Source: Parvibium lacunae | GTDB taxonomy: Bacteria; Pseudomonadota; Gammaproteobacteria; Burkholderiales; Burkholderiaceae_D | NCBI RefSeq assembly: GCF_003335215.1 | Contig: NZ_QPGB01000001.1 | Location: 744,001 to 808,000, forward strand | DNA: 64,000 nt | Direction: 5' to 3' | Part shown: positions 55,402-64,000 of the stretch, piece by piece | Position numbering within the stretch: the stretch's first letter is position 1 | How the letters are laid out: every line of letters begins with the position of its first letter | Translations under genes and position numbers: made by a program | Notes under the pieces: generated by a model | The model's input: the letters and a program-made list of their open reading frames with translations, nothing else | Databases searched by the model: none | Told to the model about the DNA's origin: nothing

Positions 55402-56469
55402 CTACTGAAGCAGGCGCGCTACCTCGGCATTAAGACCAGCCATAAATCGCTCTACCTGGCGGGTGTAGTCATTCTCCAAGCCCAGGTCTTTATTCAAACC
55501 ACCATGCCCTTTAGCCTGTGGCAGTGTTTGCGCGGCAATCCCCATGGCCGTACTTTTCTCTGCATAGGCTTGCGCTTGGTCACATGGTTTGTCTTTGCGC
55601 TGTGTTGAGCACACCCCCAACCATGGCGCAGCACCAGCGCGTAACTGGTGGTACGGCGAGGCGGCTATCCATTCCGCTTCGGTATTGCCAAAGGCTTCTT
55701 GGTAGCGGACTTTCAGGAAGGAATACACATTGGGCATTTGCTTCACCACATCAATCGCCCCGGCATCCAGTGAAATGGCGCCCAACACCGGTTGCATGCG
55801 GTTCGCATCGCGGATGCGGGCATCGGCATTCACCAAAGAGATTAGATGCGCCCCCGCAGAATGGCCCATCAAAATAACCTTCTTGCCATCGCCGCCCCAC
55901 TGCGCTGCATGGCTTTGGATATACGCCACCGCCTTGGCAATGTAATCGGCTTGCGCTAAGGCATTCGCCCCTTCGGCCACCATCGGGTAGTTGACCGACA
56001 CAAACACAAAACCTTTGGGCGTCCAACGCGCAACTTTATTCGCCACCACGCCGCTCATGCTCTTATCACCCACGCACCAGCCACCGCCATGCACCATCAC
56101 AATCATCGGCGCAGACTGCGCGCTGTTCTGCGTATTAGTTTTAGCGTAAAACACATCCAGCTTTTCCAGCGCGCTGGGGCCATAGGCAATATTCGCTTGA
56201 TCGGGCGGTGGGCCAGCGGCTTTGTCGCCCAGTAGGCGGCCCAAACGTTTCACTTTTTTAGACCAATCCGCACAGCTTTGGGCATTGCCGCCGCCCATGT
56301 CACTTAACTCACTTCCCGCTTCGTCATTCGCTTCAGAGCTATTCGCCGACGTGTCTTGGCGGTTTTGCATACGCTCCATGAAACGGTCGCGGAGTGGACC
56401 AGCTTGTACAGTGCTGCACAAGATCAATAACAGGGTAAACGCACATCCAATTTTCCGCGCTGATTGCAT
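55402..56469 (-). CDS. Exported alpha/beta hydrolase (esterase/lipase type)
   Basis: A 355-residue protein of the HGGGW-type hydrolase group (hormone-sensitive lipase/BD-FAE/kynurenine-formamidase-like). A Sec signal (FTLLLILCSTVQA) is followed by a Ser/Asn/Glu-rich spacer. The oxyanion motif is MVHGGGWCVGD, the nucleophile elbow is ILMGHSAGAHLISLV, a likely acid lies in the segment around LGVCSTQRKDKPCD, and the catalytic His is in AKGHGGLNKDLG. GGAGG lies five bases before the ATG at 56469. The leuB terminator ends 14 bases upstream of that ATG. The gene is inserted between leuB and asd, which usually lie close together. Substrate unknown. Confidence 0.9.
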   Translation of the reverse strand: MQSARKIGCAFTLLLILCSTVQAGPLRDRFMERMQNRQDTSANSSEANDEAGSELSDMGGGNAQSCADWSKKVKRLGRLLGDKAAGPPPDQANIAYGPSALEKLDVFYAKTNTQNSAQSAPMIVMVHGGGWCVGDKSMSGVVANKVARWTPKGFVFVSVNYPMVAEGANALAQADYIAKAVAYIQSHAAQWGGDGKKVILMGHSAGAHLISLVNADARIRDANRMQPVLGAISLDAGAIDVVKQMPNVYSFLKVRYQEAFGNTEAEWIAASPYHQLRAGAAPWLGVCSTQRKDKPCDQAQAYAEKSTAMGIAAQTLPQAKGHGGLNKDLGLENDYTRQVERFMAGLNAEVARLLQ

Positions 56470-56483
56470 ATTAGCCTCCATGT

Positions 56484-56525
56484 AAAAAGAGCTATGTAAA
56501 CCTCGCTAGAAAGTTTACATGGCTC
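56484..56525 (-). terminator. Rho-independent terminator after leuB, abutting the hydrolase start
   Basis: On the minus strand GAGCCATGTAAAC and GTTTACATAGCTC form a 13-base stem (one G-U or mismatch) with an 11-base loop, followed by five T. It starts 53 bases after the leuB stop. The T-run is directly followed by ACATGGAGG, the ribosome binding site of the downstream hydrolase gene. Confidence 0.9.
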
Positions 56526-56578
56526 TCATTTATCGGCAGAAAATTAACTGCAACGAAGCGTTACAGGGCCTAAAGCGC

Positions 56579-57652
56579 CTACAGTACACTAAGTACCGCC
56601 GCACCCATCTCACGTGTCGAAACTTTGGTGGTGCCGGCCTCGTATATATCCGCCGTGCGTAAGCCTTGTTGCAGCACTTTTTTCACGGCTGCTTCAATAC
56701 GATCTGCCTGGGCTGCCATATTCAGCGAGTAACGCAACATCATTGCCGCGGAAAGAATGGTAGCGAGGGGGTTGGCAATACCTTTGCCTGCGATGTCCGG
56801 CGCGGAGCCATGTGAAGGTTCGTACAAACCTTTGTTATTCGCATCTAGCGACGCGGAGGGCAACATACCAATCGAGCCGGTGAGCATGGAGGCTTGATCG
56901 GAGAGAATATCGCCAAACATATTGCCCGTGACCAGCACGTCAAACTGCTTGGGATTCTTCACCAACTGCATGGCGGCGTTATCGACATACATGTGGCTGA
57001 GTTCGACATCGGGATATTCTTTGCCGACTTCAATCATGATGTCTTTCCAGAACTGGAAAGTTTCCAGCACGTTGGCTTTATCCACTGAGCAAACTTTCTT
57101 GTTGCGCTTGCGGGCCGCTTGGAAAGCGACATGGCCAATTCGGCGCACTTCGCTCTCGGCATAACGCATGGTGTCGAAACCTTCGCGTTCGCCTTTGAAG
57201 GGGCCATCCGGGCACTCACGTACGCCGCGTGGCTGACCAAAATAAATATCACCAGTGAGTTCACGAATAATCAAAATATCCAAACCCGATACCACTTCGG
57301 GTTTGAGCGTGGACGCGCCCGCGAGCTCGGGGTACAAAATGGCCGGACGCAAGTTGGCAAATAAGCCTAAATTTTTACGCAGACCAAGAATGGCTTGCTC
57401 GGGGCGCAAGGGACGGTCCAACGTATCGTATTTCCAATCCCCTACCGCACCAAACAGCACCGCATCGGCTTCTTTGGCGAGCTTGAGCGTGGCCTCGGGC
57501 AAGGGATGGCCGGATGCTTCATAACCCGCGCCACCCACAGGCGCATGTTCCAGTTCAAACGATTCGCCAAGGGCGTTGAGTACATTCACCGCTTCAGCGA
57601 CGATTTCGGGGCCGATACCATCACCGGCCAAGACTGCGATTTTCTTTGTCAT
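56579..57652 (-). CDS. leuB: 3-isopropylmalate dehydrogenase
   Basis: NAD-dependent oxidative decarboxylation of 3-isopropylmalate, third step of leucine synthesis, 357 residues. [17 protein letters not shown] is the N-terminal signature, [14 protein letters not shown] carries substrate arginines, and [20 protein letters not shown] is the dehydrogenase signature. [19 protein letters not shown] binds the coenzyme. It lies 56 bases after leuD and ends the leuCDB operon at a strong terminator. Confidence 0.97.
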   Translation of the reverse strand: MTKKIAVLAGDGIGPEIVAEAVNVLNALGESFELEHAPVGGAGYEASGHPLPEATLKLAKEADAVLFGAVGDWKYDTLDRPLRPEQAILGLRKNLGLFANLRPAILYPELAGASTLKPEVVSGLDILIIRELTGDIYFGQPRGVRECPDGPFKGEREGFDTMRYAESEVRRIGHVAFQAARKRNKKVCSVDKANVLETFQFWKDIMIEVGKEYPDVELSHMYVDNAAMQLVKNPKQFDVLVTGNMFGDILSDQASMLTGSIGMLPSASLDANNKGLYEPSHGSAPDIAGKGIANPLATILSAAMMLRYSLNMAAQADRIEAAVKKVLQQGLRTADIYEAGTTKVSTREMGAAVLSVL

Positions 57653-57708
57653 GTTGTGCTTTCAATTACGAAATTATGTTGAGTCTCTGCAGTGTGCGAA
57701 GCGATGAT

Positions 57709-58356
57709 TTAGGCAATCACTTTCGCTAACCACGGCTGCTGTTGCAAGCGCTGCTGTTCAAAGGCTTTGATTTTGTCAGCATGGCGCAAAGTCAGGCCAA
57801 TATCATCAAAGCCATTCAGCATGCAGTACTTGCGGAAGGCGGTGATATCGAACGTATAGCTAGTGCCATCGGCCAGTCTCAGCGTTTGATTTTCCAGATC
57901 AATCGTGAGCTGATAGCCGGGGTTCGTTTCCACCACTTCAAATAAATGCTGAACTTGCTCTTCGCTCAGCACAATCGGCAGCACGCCGTTTTTGTAGCAG
58001 TTGTTAAAGAAAATATCCGCAAAGCTGGGGGCAATCACGGCGCGAAAGCCGTATTGTTCCAATGCCCATGGGGCGTGCTCGCGTGAAGAACCACAACCAA
58101 AGTTTTTACGCGCCAGCAAGATACTCGCGCCTTGGTAACGCGGCTGGTTCAGCACAAAATCGGGGTTGATTTTGCGCTGGCTGTTATCCATACCCGGCTC
58201 GCCGTGGTCAAGATAACGCCATTCATCAAACAAGTTGGGGCCAAAGCCCGTGCGTTTGATGGACTTTAAAAACTGTTTGGGAATAATCGCGTCGGTATCC
58301 ACATTGGCGCGATCTAAGGGCACGGCTAAACCGGTGTGCGTGGTAAATTTTTGCAT
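57709..58356 (-). CDS. leuD: 3-isopropylmalate dehydratase small subunit
   Basis: Small (swivel-domain) subunit that with LeuC isomerises 2- to 3-isopropylmalate, 215 residues. [19 protein letters not shown] and [18 protein letters not shown] are the family signatures. The ATG at 58356 ([15 protein letters not shown]) has AAGGA eight bases upstream; that site lies in the 11-base gap after the leuC stop and its end, so the two are translated together. An in-frame start further upstream is inside leuC and is discounted. Confidence 0.96.
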   Translation of the reverse strand: MQKFTTHTGLAVPLDRANVDTDAIIPKQFLKSIKRTGFGPNLFDEWRYLDHGEPGMDNSQRKINPDFVLNQPRYQGASILLARKNFGCGSSREHAPWALEQYGFRAVIAPSFADIFFNNCYKNGVLPIVLSEEQVQHLFEVVETNPGYQLTIDLENQTLRLADGTSYTFDITAFRKYCMLNGFDDIGLTLRHADKIKAFEQQRLQQQPWLAKVIA

Positions 58357-58367
58357 TTTTCTATTCC

Positions 58368-59771
58368 TTATTTCCAAGTGCTGACATCAACAAAATGTCC
58401 AGCTACGCCAGCGGCAGCGGCCATCGCAGGGCTGACCAAGTGGGTCCGCCCACCTTGCCCTTGGCGACCTTCAAAGTTACGGTTCGAAGTAGATGCACAG
58501 CGCTCACCCGGCTCTAGGCGATCCGCATTCATCGCTAGGCACATCGAGCAACCTGGCTCACGCCACTCAAAACCGGCGGCGAGGAAAATTTTGTCCAAGC
58601 CTTCGGCTTCGGCTTGGGCTTTAACTAAACCGGAACCGGGCACGACCAAGGCGCGCTTCACATTGGCCGCTTTTTGCTTGCCTTTGACTACGCTTGCCGC
58701 TGCACGCAAATCTTCAATCCGCGAGTTGGTGCAAGAACCGATAAAGACTTTATCAATCTGAATTTGCTCAATCGGCGTATTGGCTTGCAAACCCATGTAT
58801 TGCAGGGCGCGCTCCATACCTTCACGCTTGACGGGATCAGTTTCCTGGGCGGGATCGGGCACTTTATCGGCCACGGTGACGACCATCTCAGGCGACGTAC
58901 CCCAAGTCACTTGCGGTTTTAATTGGGTCGCGTCAATCTCAATCACCGCATCAAACTGTGCTCCTTCATCGCTATGCAGGGTGTTCCAGTAAGCCACGGC
59001 CGCATCCCACTCCGCGCCTTGTGGGGAATAGGGGCGACCTTTCACGTAGTCCAGTGTGGTTTGATCCACCGCCACCATACCCGCGCGCGCGCCACCTTCA
59101 ATCGCCATATTGCACACAGTCAGGCGACCTTCAATACTCAAATCACGAATCGCGCTGCCAGCAAATTCAATCGCATAGCCGGTGCCGCCTGCTGTACCAA
59201 TTTTACCGATCACGGCCAGCACAATATCTTTGGCGGTACAGGCAGCGGGCAGTTTGCCTTCCACGCGCACCAACATGTTTTTGGCTTTTTTCATTAACAG
59301 GCATTGGGTCGCCAACACATGCTCGACTTCGGAGGTGCCAATCCCAAACGCGAGTGCACCTAAAGCACCGTGCGTACTGGTGTGCGAATCGCCGCACACA
59401 ATCGTCATGCCCGGCAACGTCGCGCCCTGTTCTGGCCCAGCCACATGCACAATCCCGCGCCGTACATCGCCAATTTTGAAGTAGGTGAGTTTGTGCGCTT
59501 GCGCATTGGCATCGAGCGTTTCAACTTGCGTACGCGAGGTAGCGTCGGCAATGCTGGTAAAACCTGGATCGGTGGGGGTATTGTGATCGGGCATGGCCAC
59601 AATCGACGAAATACGCCAAGGCTGACGGCCCGCGACTTTCAAGCCTTCAAAGGCTTGCGGGCTAGTGACTTCATGCACCAAGTGGCGGTCGATATACAGC
59701 AAAGCGGTGCCATCTTCTTCGGTATGCACCACATGTGCTTCCCATAATTTGTCGTACAGGGTTTTCGCCAT
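58368..59771 (-). CDS. leuC: 3-isopropylmalate dehydratase large subunit
   Basis: Aconitase-family large subunit carrying a [4Fe-4S] cluster, 467 residues. The cluster cysteines are in [16 protein letters not shown] and [34 protein letters not shown] and [11 protein letters not shown] are family motifs. I start at ATG 59771 ([15 protein letters not shown]), eight bases after AGGAG; the longer open frame upstream overlaps the LysR gene. First of leuCDB. A LysR gene ends 29 bases upstream on the same strand. Confidence 0.97.
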   Translation of the reverse strand: MAKTLYDKLWEAHVVHTEEDGTALLYIDRHLVHEVTSPQAFEGLKVAGRQPWRISSIVAMPDHNTPTDPGFTSIADATSRTQVETLDANAQAHKLTYFKIGDVRRGIVHVAGPEQGATLPGMTIVCGDSHTSTHGALGALAFGIGTSEVEHVLATQCLLMKKAKNMLVRVEGKLPAACTAKDIVLAVIGKIGTAGGTGYAIEFAGSAIRDLSIEGRLTVCNMAIEGGARAGMVAVDQTTLDYVKGRPYSPQGAEWDAAVAYWNTLHSDEGAQFDAVIEIDATQLKPQVTWGTSPEMVVTVADKVPDPAQETDPVKREGMERALQYMGLQANTPIEQIQIDKVFIGSCTNSRIEDLRAAASVVKGKQKAANVKRALVVPGSGLVKAQAEAEGLDKIFLAAGFEWREPGCSMCLAMNADRLEPGERCASTSNRNFEGRQGQGGRTHLVSPAMAAAAGVAGHFVDVSTWK

Positions 59772-59800
59772 TCTTGCTTCTCCTAACTCTCGATGAGTGC

Positions 59801-60721
59801 TCAATTCGTTTCTAAATTCGTTTCTGAATTTGCTTCTGTTAACAATTCTACAAAACGCCGCGAAGCGGCAGAAATACTCTCTAGCGGGCGGCTCGCTAAC
59901 CAATAATGGCGTGTCGCCCAAGGTTCATTCAAGGCACAGACTTTAATCTCAAACAAAGTTGCTAAACGCTTCGCCACTAACTCCGGCATCACCGCCACCC
60001 CCAAGCCTGCACTCACTAACTGCGCCACTGCTTCAAAGCCCCGCACCTGAATGCGCGCCCGTAAAGGTAAGCCCAGTTCGGCTGCGGCTGCAAACAACTG
60101 TTCTTGCATCGCCGCCCCCGCCTGTAATTCCACAAAGTCATAGGGCAGCATATCGGCGAGGCGCAATGTTCGCTTCTTCGCTAATGGCGAAGCCTTGGGG
60201 ACCACCGCTGCGACCCGCCCTTGGCGATACGGTTTGGCATACAAGCCATCGGGCGCAGCCCAATCAGCGGCCGCAACAAAAATCCCAATATCGGCAAAGC
60301 CTTCGCGCACCATGCGTTGCACTTCGGTACTCACCTGCTCTTCCAGACTAATCCGTACATCGGCATACTGCGCCACGTAGCGGGCAAGTTCTGCCGGTAA
60401 AAACTCGGCAATGGCCGAGGCATTCGCCGCAATTCGCACATGGCCGCGTACGCCTTGGGCAAACTCGCTCACTTCACTTTCCAGTGCCACCAGCGCGCCT
60501 TGCAGGCTGCGCACATGCCGCACCAGCGCTTCACCCGCGGGCGTGAGCTGCACACCGCGTGCATGGCGGGTAAACAGCGTTACCCCCAGACGCGTTTCCA
60601 AATCCTGCACGCGCTTACTCGCAGCGGCCAAGGCCAAATGCATGCGCTGTGCCCCCTGCGTAATACTGCGGGTTTCGGCGATAGCGAGGATTAAATTCAG
60701 GGAAGTAAGGTCAAAGCGCAT
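59801..60721 (-). CDS. LysR-family transcriptional regulator upstream of leuCDB
   Basis: A 306-residue LysR regulator. The N-terminal winged helix ([40 protein letters not shown]) covers residues 5-65, and the rest is the two-lobed effector domain ([35 protein letters not shown]). It lies directly upstream of leuC on the same strand. Control of leucine genes is possible but unproven; the helix-turn-helix resembles general LysR regulators rather than LeuO. I use ATG 60721 (MRFDLTSLN); a TTG at 60730 is in frame. The last 12 residues ([12 protein letters not shown]) come from a 12-bp repeat. Confidence 0.88.
   Translation of the reverse strand: MRFDLTSLNLILAIAETRSITQGAQRMHLALAAASKRVQDLETRLGVTLFTRHARGVQLTPAGEALVRHVRSLQGALVALESEVSEFAQGVRGHVRIAANASAIAEFLPAELARYVAQYADVRISLEEQVSTEVQRMVREGFADIGIFVAAADWAAPDGLYAKPYRQGRVAAVVPKASPLAKKRTLRLADMLPYDFVELQAGAAMQEQLFAAAAELGLPLRARIQVRGFEAVAQLVSAGLGVAVMPELVAKRLATLFEIKVCALNEPWATRHYWLASRPLESISAASRRFVELLTEANSETNLETN
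59803..59838. repeat. Three 12-bp tandem units at the 3' end of the LysR gene
   Basis: AATTCGTTTCTA, AATTCGTTTCTG and AATTTGCTTCTG follow each other directly at 59803-59838. The first two differ at one base, the third at two more. The unit is in frame and encodes the last four-residue steps of the regulator, including its stop region. Confidence 0.85.
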
Positions 60722-60787
60722 CGCAAGCAATTCTGCAGGGATAGTAGGCTATCCCTTAGCAAATGAGAATTACTAAGTGTAACACCG

Positions 60788-60810
60788 AGCCTTCGTAGTT
60801 AGCGAAGGCT
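60788..60810 (-). terminator. Hairpin after the M48 peptidase gene
   Basis: AGCCTTCG and CGAAGGCT form a perfect 8-bp stem with a 7-base loop, seven bases after the M48 stop on the minus strand and 66 bases before the LysR start. No T-run follows, so it is a probable but not certain terminator of the aroC operon. Confidence 0.55.
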
Positions 60811-60817
60811 AGCATCA

Positions 60818-61648
60818 TTAACGCCGCACCTGCTCGTAGAGGGGCTGCACTTTGCGTGCGTATTCGGTTAAATCCGCGATGCGGGTTTCATGCGAGGGGT
60901 GAGTACTGAGAAACTGTGGGGGCTGGCCTTGACTAAACTTCCCCATTTTTTCCCACACGGTGACCGCCGCATGGGGGTTGTAACCGGCGCGTGCAGCTAG
61001 CTCCACACCCATACGGTCAGCCTCCGTTTCGTGGGTACGGCTATTGGGCAAGCTGAACGTCACGTTATACAGCGCGCCCATTAAATCAGCTCCACCCTGC
61101 CCTACGCCAGTAACCGCTGCCAAGATATTAAGGCCGAGTCCTGCCGTCATTTGCTCTGAGGCACGCTCTCTTGAATGCTCACGCAGCGCATGGGAAATCT
61201 CGTGGCCCATGACAGCGGCAATCTCGTCATCCGTTAAATTCAACTTTTGAATAATGCCGGAATAAAAGGCAATTTTGCCACCGGGCATACACCAAGCATT
61301 TAACTCATCTGATTTGATGACATTAATCTCCCATTGCCAGCTAGGTGCATCCTTCCGAAAAACGGCAGTATGCGGAATCAGGCGTGCAGCCACTGCACGC
61401 ACGCGGCGGGTCAGCACTGGGTCACTATTCAAATCGCCTTGCTTAGCTTCTTTGGCCAAGATATCTCGATAAGCTTGCAAGGCTGTTGCATCCATCTGTT
61501 TTTCACTCACCAGGGGGCTCATCAATTGCTTACGTTCAATGCCGACAGCGCCGCTATCAGTGGTATTCACACTGCTGCAGGCAGAAAGAAACGCCAAACA
61601 GATCGCAAGTTTTAGCGTATTAAACCGAGAAAATCCAATACGTTTCAT
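60818..61648 (-). CDS. M48-family metallopeptidase lipoprotein
   Basis: A 276-residue outer-membrane-type lipoprotein peptidase of the LoiP/YcaL/BepA group. LAICLAFLSACSS gives a lipobox with Cys about residue 24. The zinc site is HEISH in VMGHEISHALREHSRER, with the third ligand Glu in RTHETEADRMGVELAARAGY. THPSHETRIADLTEYAR near the end is also typical. No TPR domain follows, unlike BepA. Likely role is periplasmic or outer-membrane protein quality control. The ATG overlaps the MFS stop as ATGA, so they are coupled. Confidence 0.92.
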   Translation of the reverse strand: MKRIGFSRFNTLKLAICLAFLSACSSVNTTDSGAVGIERKQLMSPLVSEKQMDATALQAYRDILAKEAKQGDLNSDPVLTRRVRAVAARLIPHTAVFRKDAPSWQWEINVIKSDELNAWCMPGGKIAFYSGIIQKLNLTDDEIAAVMGHEISHALREHSRERASEQMTAGLGLNILAAVTGVGQGGADLMGALYNVTFSLPNSRTHETEADRMGVELAARAGYNPHAAVTVWEKMGKFSQGQPPQFLSTHPSHETRIADLTEYARKVQPLYEQVRR

Positions 61649-62811
61649 CTGCTTTCCTTAGATAGAGTCAATAAACTGAACCACAATGCGAGCGCCCCCA
61701 GAAGGGCGACCATGGCACTCATCAAGAAAACGGTGGAATGTGAATAGCTTGTCCACCAGTATGTACACAACAAGCCCCCACAGGTAGCGCCAACGCCATA
61801 GGCGAGACTGGCATACAAAGCCTGCCCCCGCGCTGCCGTGCGACCATGAAACCAACGCTGCAATTGCCGCATGGTAAGGGTATGATGTAATGCAAAAGTT
61901 AAAGCATGTAAAACCTGAGCGAATAACAACACCGTTAGCCATTCTCCAGCCCACGCCACCAGCAGCCAGCGTAGCACGCACGCGCCAAAACACAAGGTGA
62001 GTAACAGTGAACCAGCATAACGCTGCAGCAAATGATGTTGCCCGTAAAACAACATCACCTCAGCCACCACCCCTACCCCCCAGAGAAAGCCAATCAGGCT
62101 TTTACGGTAGCCCAAACTATCTAAATACAGCGAAAAATACGTATACAAACAAGAATGTGCTGCCACCATTAACGTGGCCGACAACATAAACCATGCCACC
62201 CCCGGCTGGCATAATTGTGCCCAGAATGAAGCCGTGGGCAATGCTGCATGATCGACTATGGCGCGTGGCAATTTCATATTTACCCATAGCAGCACTAGGA
62301 AGCACGCCACTATCCAGTGCGGCAAAGTCTCTATCCCCCAATAGTCTAGCGCTGGGCCCACCGCCCACACCGCGACGATAAAACCGATGGAGCCGAACAA
62401 GCGCAGCCGCCCATATTGGTCGTAATGCTGAGCCAACACTTGGCGCGTGAGCACCTCAGAAAGCGGTACCTGCCCGCTACTAAACAGCGTAAAGCCGACC
62501 AGCAAGCACAACATCGGCCACCAGCCCGCAAAGACATACAAACCTACAAAGAATAACAAACTGATGGCCAATGACGCTTGCATGATGCGCGCTGGCTGAC
62601 CGGTATGGTCAGCCACCCAAGCCCACAGCCACGGCCCTACAATCCGCACCCCTTGCAACACCGAGAGCATCAAACCAATTTCCGCCGCACTCAAACCACG
62701 GGCATCTAAATACAACGGAAAATACGGCGCAAACATCCCAATGTACGCGAAGTACAAAGTAAAAAATGCCACCAAAGCGGTGGCACCGGGGAGTTGCAGT
62801 AACTGCTTCAC
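61645..62811 (-). CDS. Major facilitator transporter (LacY/HcaT-like)
   Basis: A 388-residue membrane protein with about 12 hydrophobic segments. The N-terminal part (FTLYFAYIGMFAPYFPLYLD, RGLSAAEIGLMLSVLQGVRI) fits the MFS_1-like group that includes LacY, HcaT and nucleoside transporters. LFGSIGFIVAVWAVGPALDY and ARGQALYASLAYGVGATCGG are the loop regions where this group carries its conserved motifs. The charge pattern does not allow a substrate call. It starts ten bases after aroC and overlaps the M48 peptidase gene by four bases, so it belongs to the aroC operon. Confidence 0.88.
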   Translation of the reverse strand: MKQLLQLPGATALVAFFTLYFAYIGMFAPYFPLYLDARGLSAAEIGLMLSVLQGVRIVGPWLWAWVADHTGQPARIMQASLAISLLFFVGLYVFAGWWPMLCLLVGFTLFSSGQVPLSEVLTRQVLAQHYDQYGRLRLFGSIGFIVAVWAVGPALDYWGIETLPHWIVACFLVLLWVNMKLPRAIVDHAALPTASFWAQLCQPGVAWFMLSATLMVAAHSCLYTYFSLYLDSLGYRKSLIGFLWGVGVVAEVMLFYGQHHLLQRYAGSLLLTLCFGACVLRWLLVAWAGEWLTVLLFAQVLHALTFALHHTLTMRQLQRWFHGRTAARGQALYASLAYGVGATCGGLLCTYWWTSYSHSTVFLMSAMVALLGALALWFSLLTLSKESR

Positions 62812-62821
62812 GCCAGCTCGA

Positions 62822-63937
62822 CTATGGCTTCACCGATCCCGCAATTGCACCCGGAATCACCGGCGTCTCCACCCGCACGTCGGCGCACTGAGCACGGTGA
62901 CGCAAGGCGTGGTCGATGAGCACCAGCGCGAGCAGTGATTCGGCAATGGGCGTGGCGCGAATACCCACGCAAGGGTCGTGGCGGCCAAAGGTTTGTACTT
63001 CAATCGGGTTGCCCTGCTTGTCAATCGAAGGGCGTGGCGTGCGAATGCTGGAGGTGGGTTTGATGGCAATCGACACCGTAATCGGTTGGCCGGTTGAAAT
63101 ACCACCCAAGACGCCACCCGCGTTATTACCCACAAAGCCTTGCGGGGTAAGCGGGTCACCATGTTCGGAACCTTTTTGGCTAACACTGGCAAAGCCCGCG
63201 CCGATCTCCACGCCTTTCACCGCATTGAGGCCCATCATGGCGTAGGCGATGTCGGCATCCAACTTGTCGAACAGGGGTTCGCCCAGCCCAACTGGGATAT
63301 TCTCAGCCACCACGTTGATGCGTGCGCCGCACGAATCGCCATCTTTACGCAGGGCGTCCATGTAGTCTTCTAACTGGGGCAGAATCTCAGCATTGGGGGC
63401 GAAGAAGGCGTTGTTGGGCACTTCACCCCAACTCACAAAAGGAATAGGCAGCTCACCCAACTGCGCCATGTAGCCGCGAATCTGCGTGCCAAATTTTTCG
63501 TGCAACCATTTTTTGGCAATCGCGCCGGCCGCCACCACGGGCGCGGTGAGGCGAGCGGAAGAGCGGCCACCACCACGATGATCGCGAATACCGTATTTGT
63601 GCCAGTAGGTGTAGTCGGCATGGCCGGGTCGGAAGGTATCGGCGATATTGCCGTAGTCTTTGCTGCGCTGGTCTTCGTTGCGAATTAGCAGGCCAATCGG
63701 CGCACCGGTGGTTTGCCCTTCAAACACGCCCGAGAGAATTTCTACAGTATCGGATTCTTGCCGCTGCGTGACATGACGCGAGGTGCCGGGCTTGCGGCGA
63801 TCTAGCTCGGCCTGAATATCAGCCGTCGTGAGCGCCAGTCCGGGGGGGCAGCCATCCACGACGCAGCCAATCGCTGGGCCATGCGACTCACCAAAGGTAG
63901 TAACTGTAAATAAATGACCGAGGGTATTACCAGACAT
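62822..63937 (-). CDS. aroC: Chorismate synthase
   Basis: Last step of the shikimate pathway, converting 5-enolpyruvylshikimate-3-phosphate to chorismate with reduced FMN; 371 residues. [20 protein letters not shown] is the family N-terminus, with [14 protein letters not shown] as signature 1. [17 protein letters not shown] is signature 2 and carries FMN/substrate-binding residues. The C-terminal [15 protein letters not shown] is signature 3. I start at ATG 63937 although no good ribosome binding site is visible; an in-frame ATG at 63970 is possible. It leads an operon with the MFS and M48 genes. Chorismate supplies tryptophan made by trpF and trpB in this same window. Confidence 0.97.
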   Translation of the reverse strand: MSGNTLGHLFTVTTFGESHGPAIGCVVDGCPPGLALTTADIQAELDRRKPGTSRHVTQRQESDTVEILSGVFEGQTTGAPIGLLIRNEDQRSKDYGNIADTFRPGHADYTYWHKYGIRDHRGGGRSSARLTAPVVAAGAIAKKWLHEKFGTQIRGYMAQLGELPIPFVSWGEVPNNAFFAPNAEILPQLEDYMDALRKDGDSCGARINVVAENIPVGLGEPLFDKLDADIAYAMMGLNAVKGVEIGAGFASVSQKGSEHGDPLTPQGFVGNNAGGVLGGISTGQPITVSIAIKPTSSIRTPRPSIDKQGNPIEVQTFGRHDPCVGIRATPIAESLLALVLIDHALRHRAQCADVRVETPVIPGAIAGSVKP

Positions 63938-64000
63938 GATGTAGGCAGCAAAAAAATTCAAGACTACCATTTTACTGTGTTTGCTTGTGGGGGTGACATG

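Overview
The window is a gene-dense stretch of bacterial chromosome with no insertion sequence, prophage, CRISPR array or rRNA. Gene content and order suggest a betaproteobacterium, most likely near Neisseriales/Chromobacteriaceae or Burkholderiales. Supporting orders are tRNA-Leu-tig-clpP-clpX-lon-tRNA-Val-tRNA-Asp-ppiD, leuC-leuD-leuB...asd...fimV...truA-trpF-trpB, and hpnCDE for squalene. Base composition looks close to half G+C. No species can be named from the sequence alone.

Layout. 1-2106: start of an alpha/beta hydrolase gene, then lexA behind two overlapping LexA boxes, followed by an imuA-like gene. 2363-8162: threonine ammonia-lyase, radA-alr (coupled) and the bifunctional NAD(P)HX repair enzyme. 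8128-10685: a three-gene signalling operon, CheY-like receiver, CheC-type phosphatase and PAS-PAS-GGDEF diguanylate cyclase. 10810-14002: pgi and the divergent ybbA/tesA pair. 14009-27731 (minus strand): a complete-looking cellulose operon bcsD-bcsP-bcsQ-bcsA-bcsB-bcsZ-bcsC plus a periplasmic TPR gene. 27915-36615 (minus): protein quality control (ppiD, lon, clpX, clpP, tig) with three tRNAs. 36804-41200: an RND efflux pump and its adaptor behind an operator-like palindrome. 41359-47258: hpnC, hpnD, hpnE and a second FimV-family gene. 47371-53524: trpB, trpF, truA and fimV. 54000-60721: asd, a secreted hydrolase, leuB, leuD, leuC and a LysR regulator. 60818-63937: aroC, an MFS transporter and a M48 lipoprotein peptidase.

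The most striking observation is in bcsA. A perfect 29-bp tandem duplication (24762-24819) shifts the frame between the TED motif and the QRIRW motif, splitting the cellulose synthase catalytic subunit in two. Removing one copy restores one continuous 786-residue BcsA. The rest of the operon is intact, so this is either a recent or reversible off-switch for cellulose, or an assembly or sequencing error.

Other unusual points are a LexA with a net 56-residue insertion between its DNA-binding and protease domains, an imuA-like gene without imuB/dnaE2, a BcsC enlarged by a roughly 425-residue Pro/Ala-rich linker, a twin-arginine-like signal on BcsZ, a second FimV-family protein beside the squalene genes, and a leuB terminator that abuts the ribosome binding site of an inserted hydrolase gene.

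Most starts were chosen from Shine-Dalgarno spacing and family N-termini. Domain and residue positions are approximate unless a codon is named.
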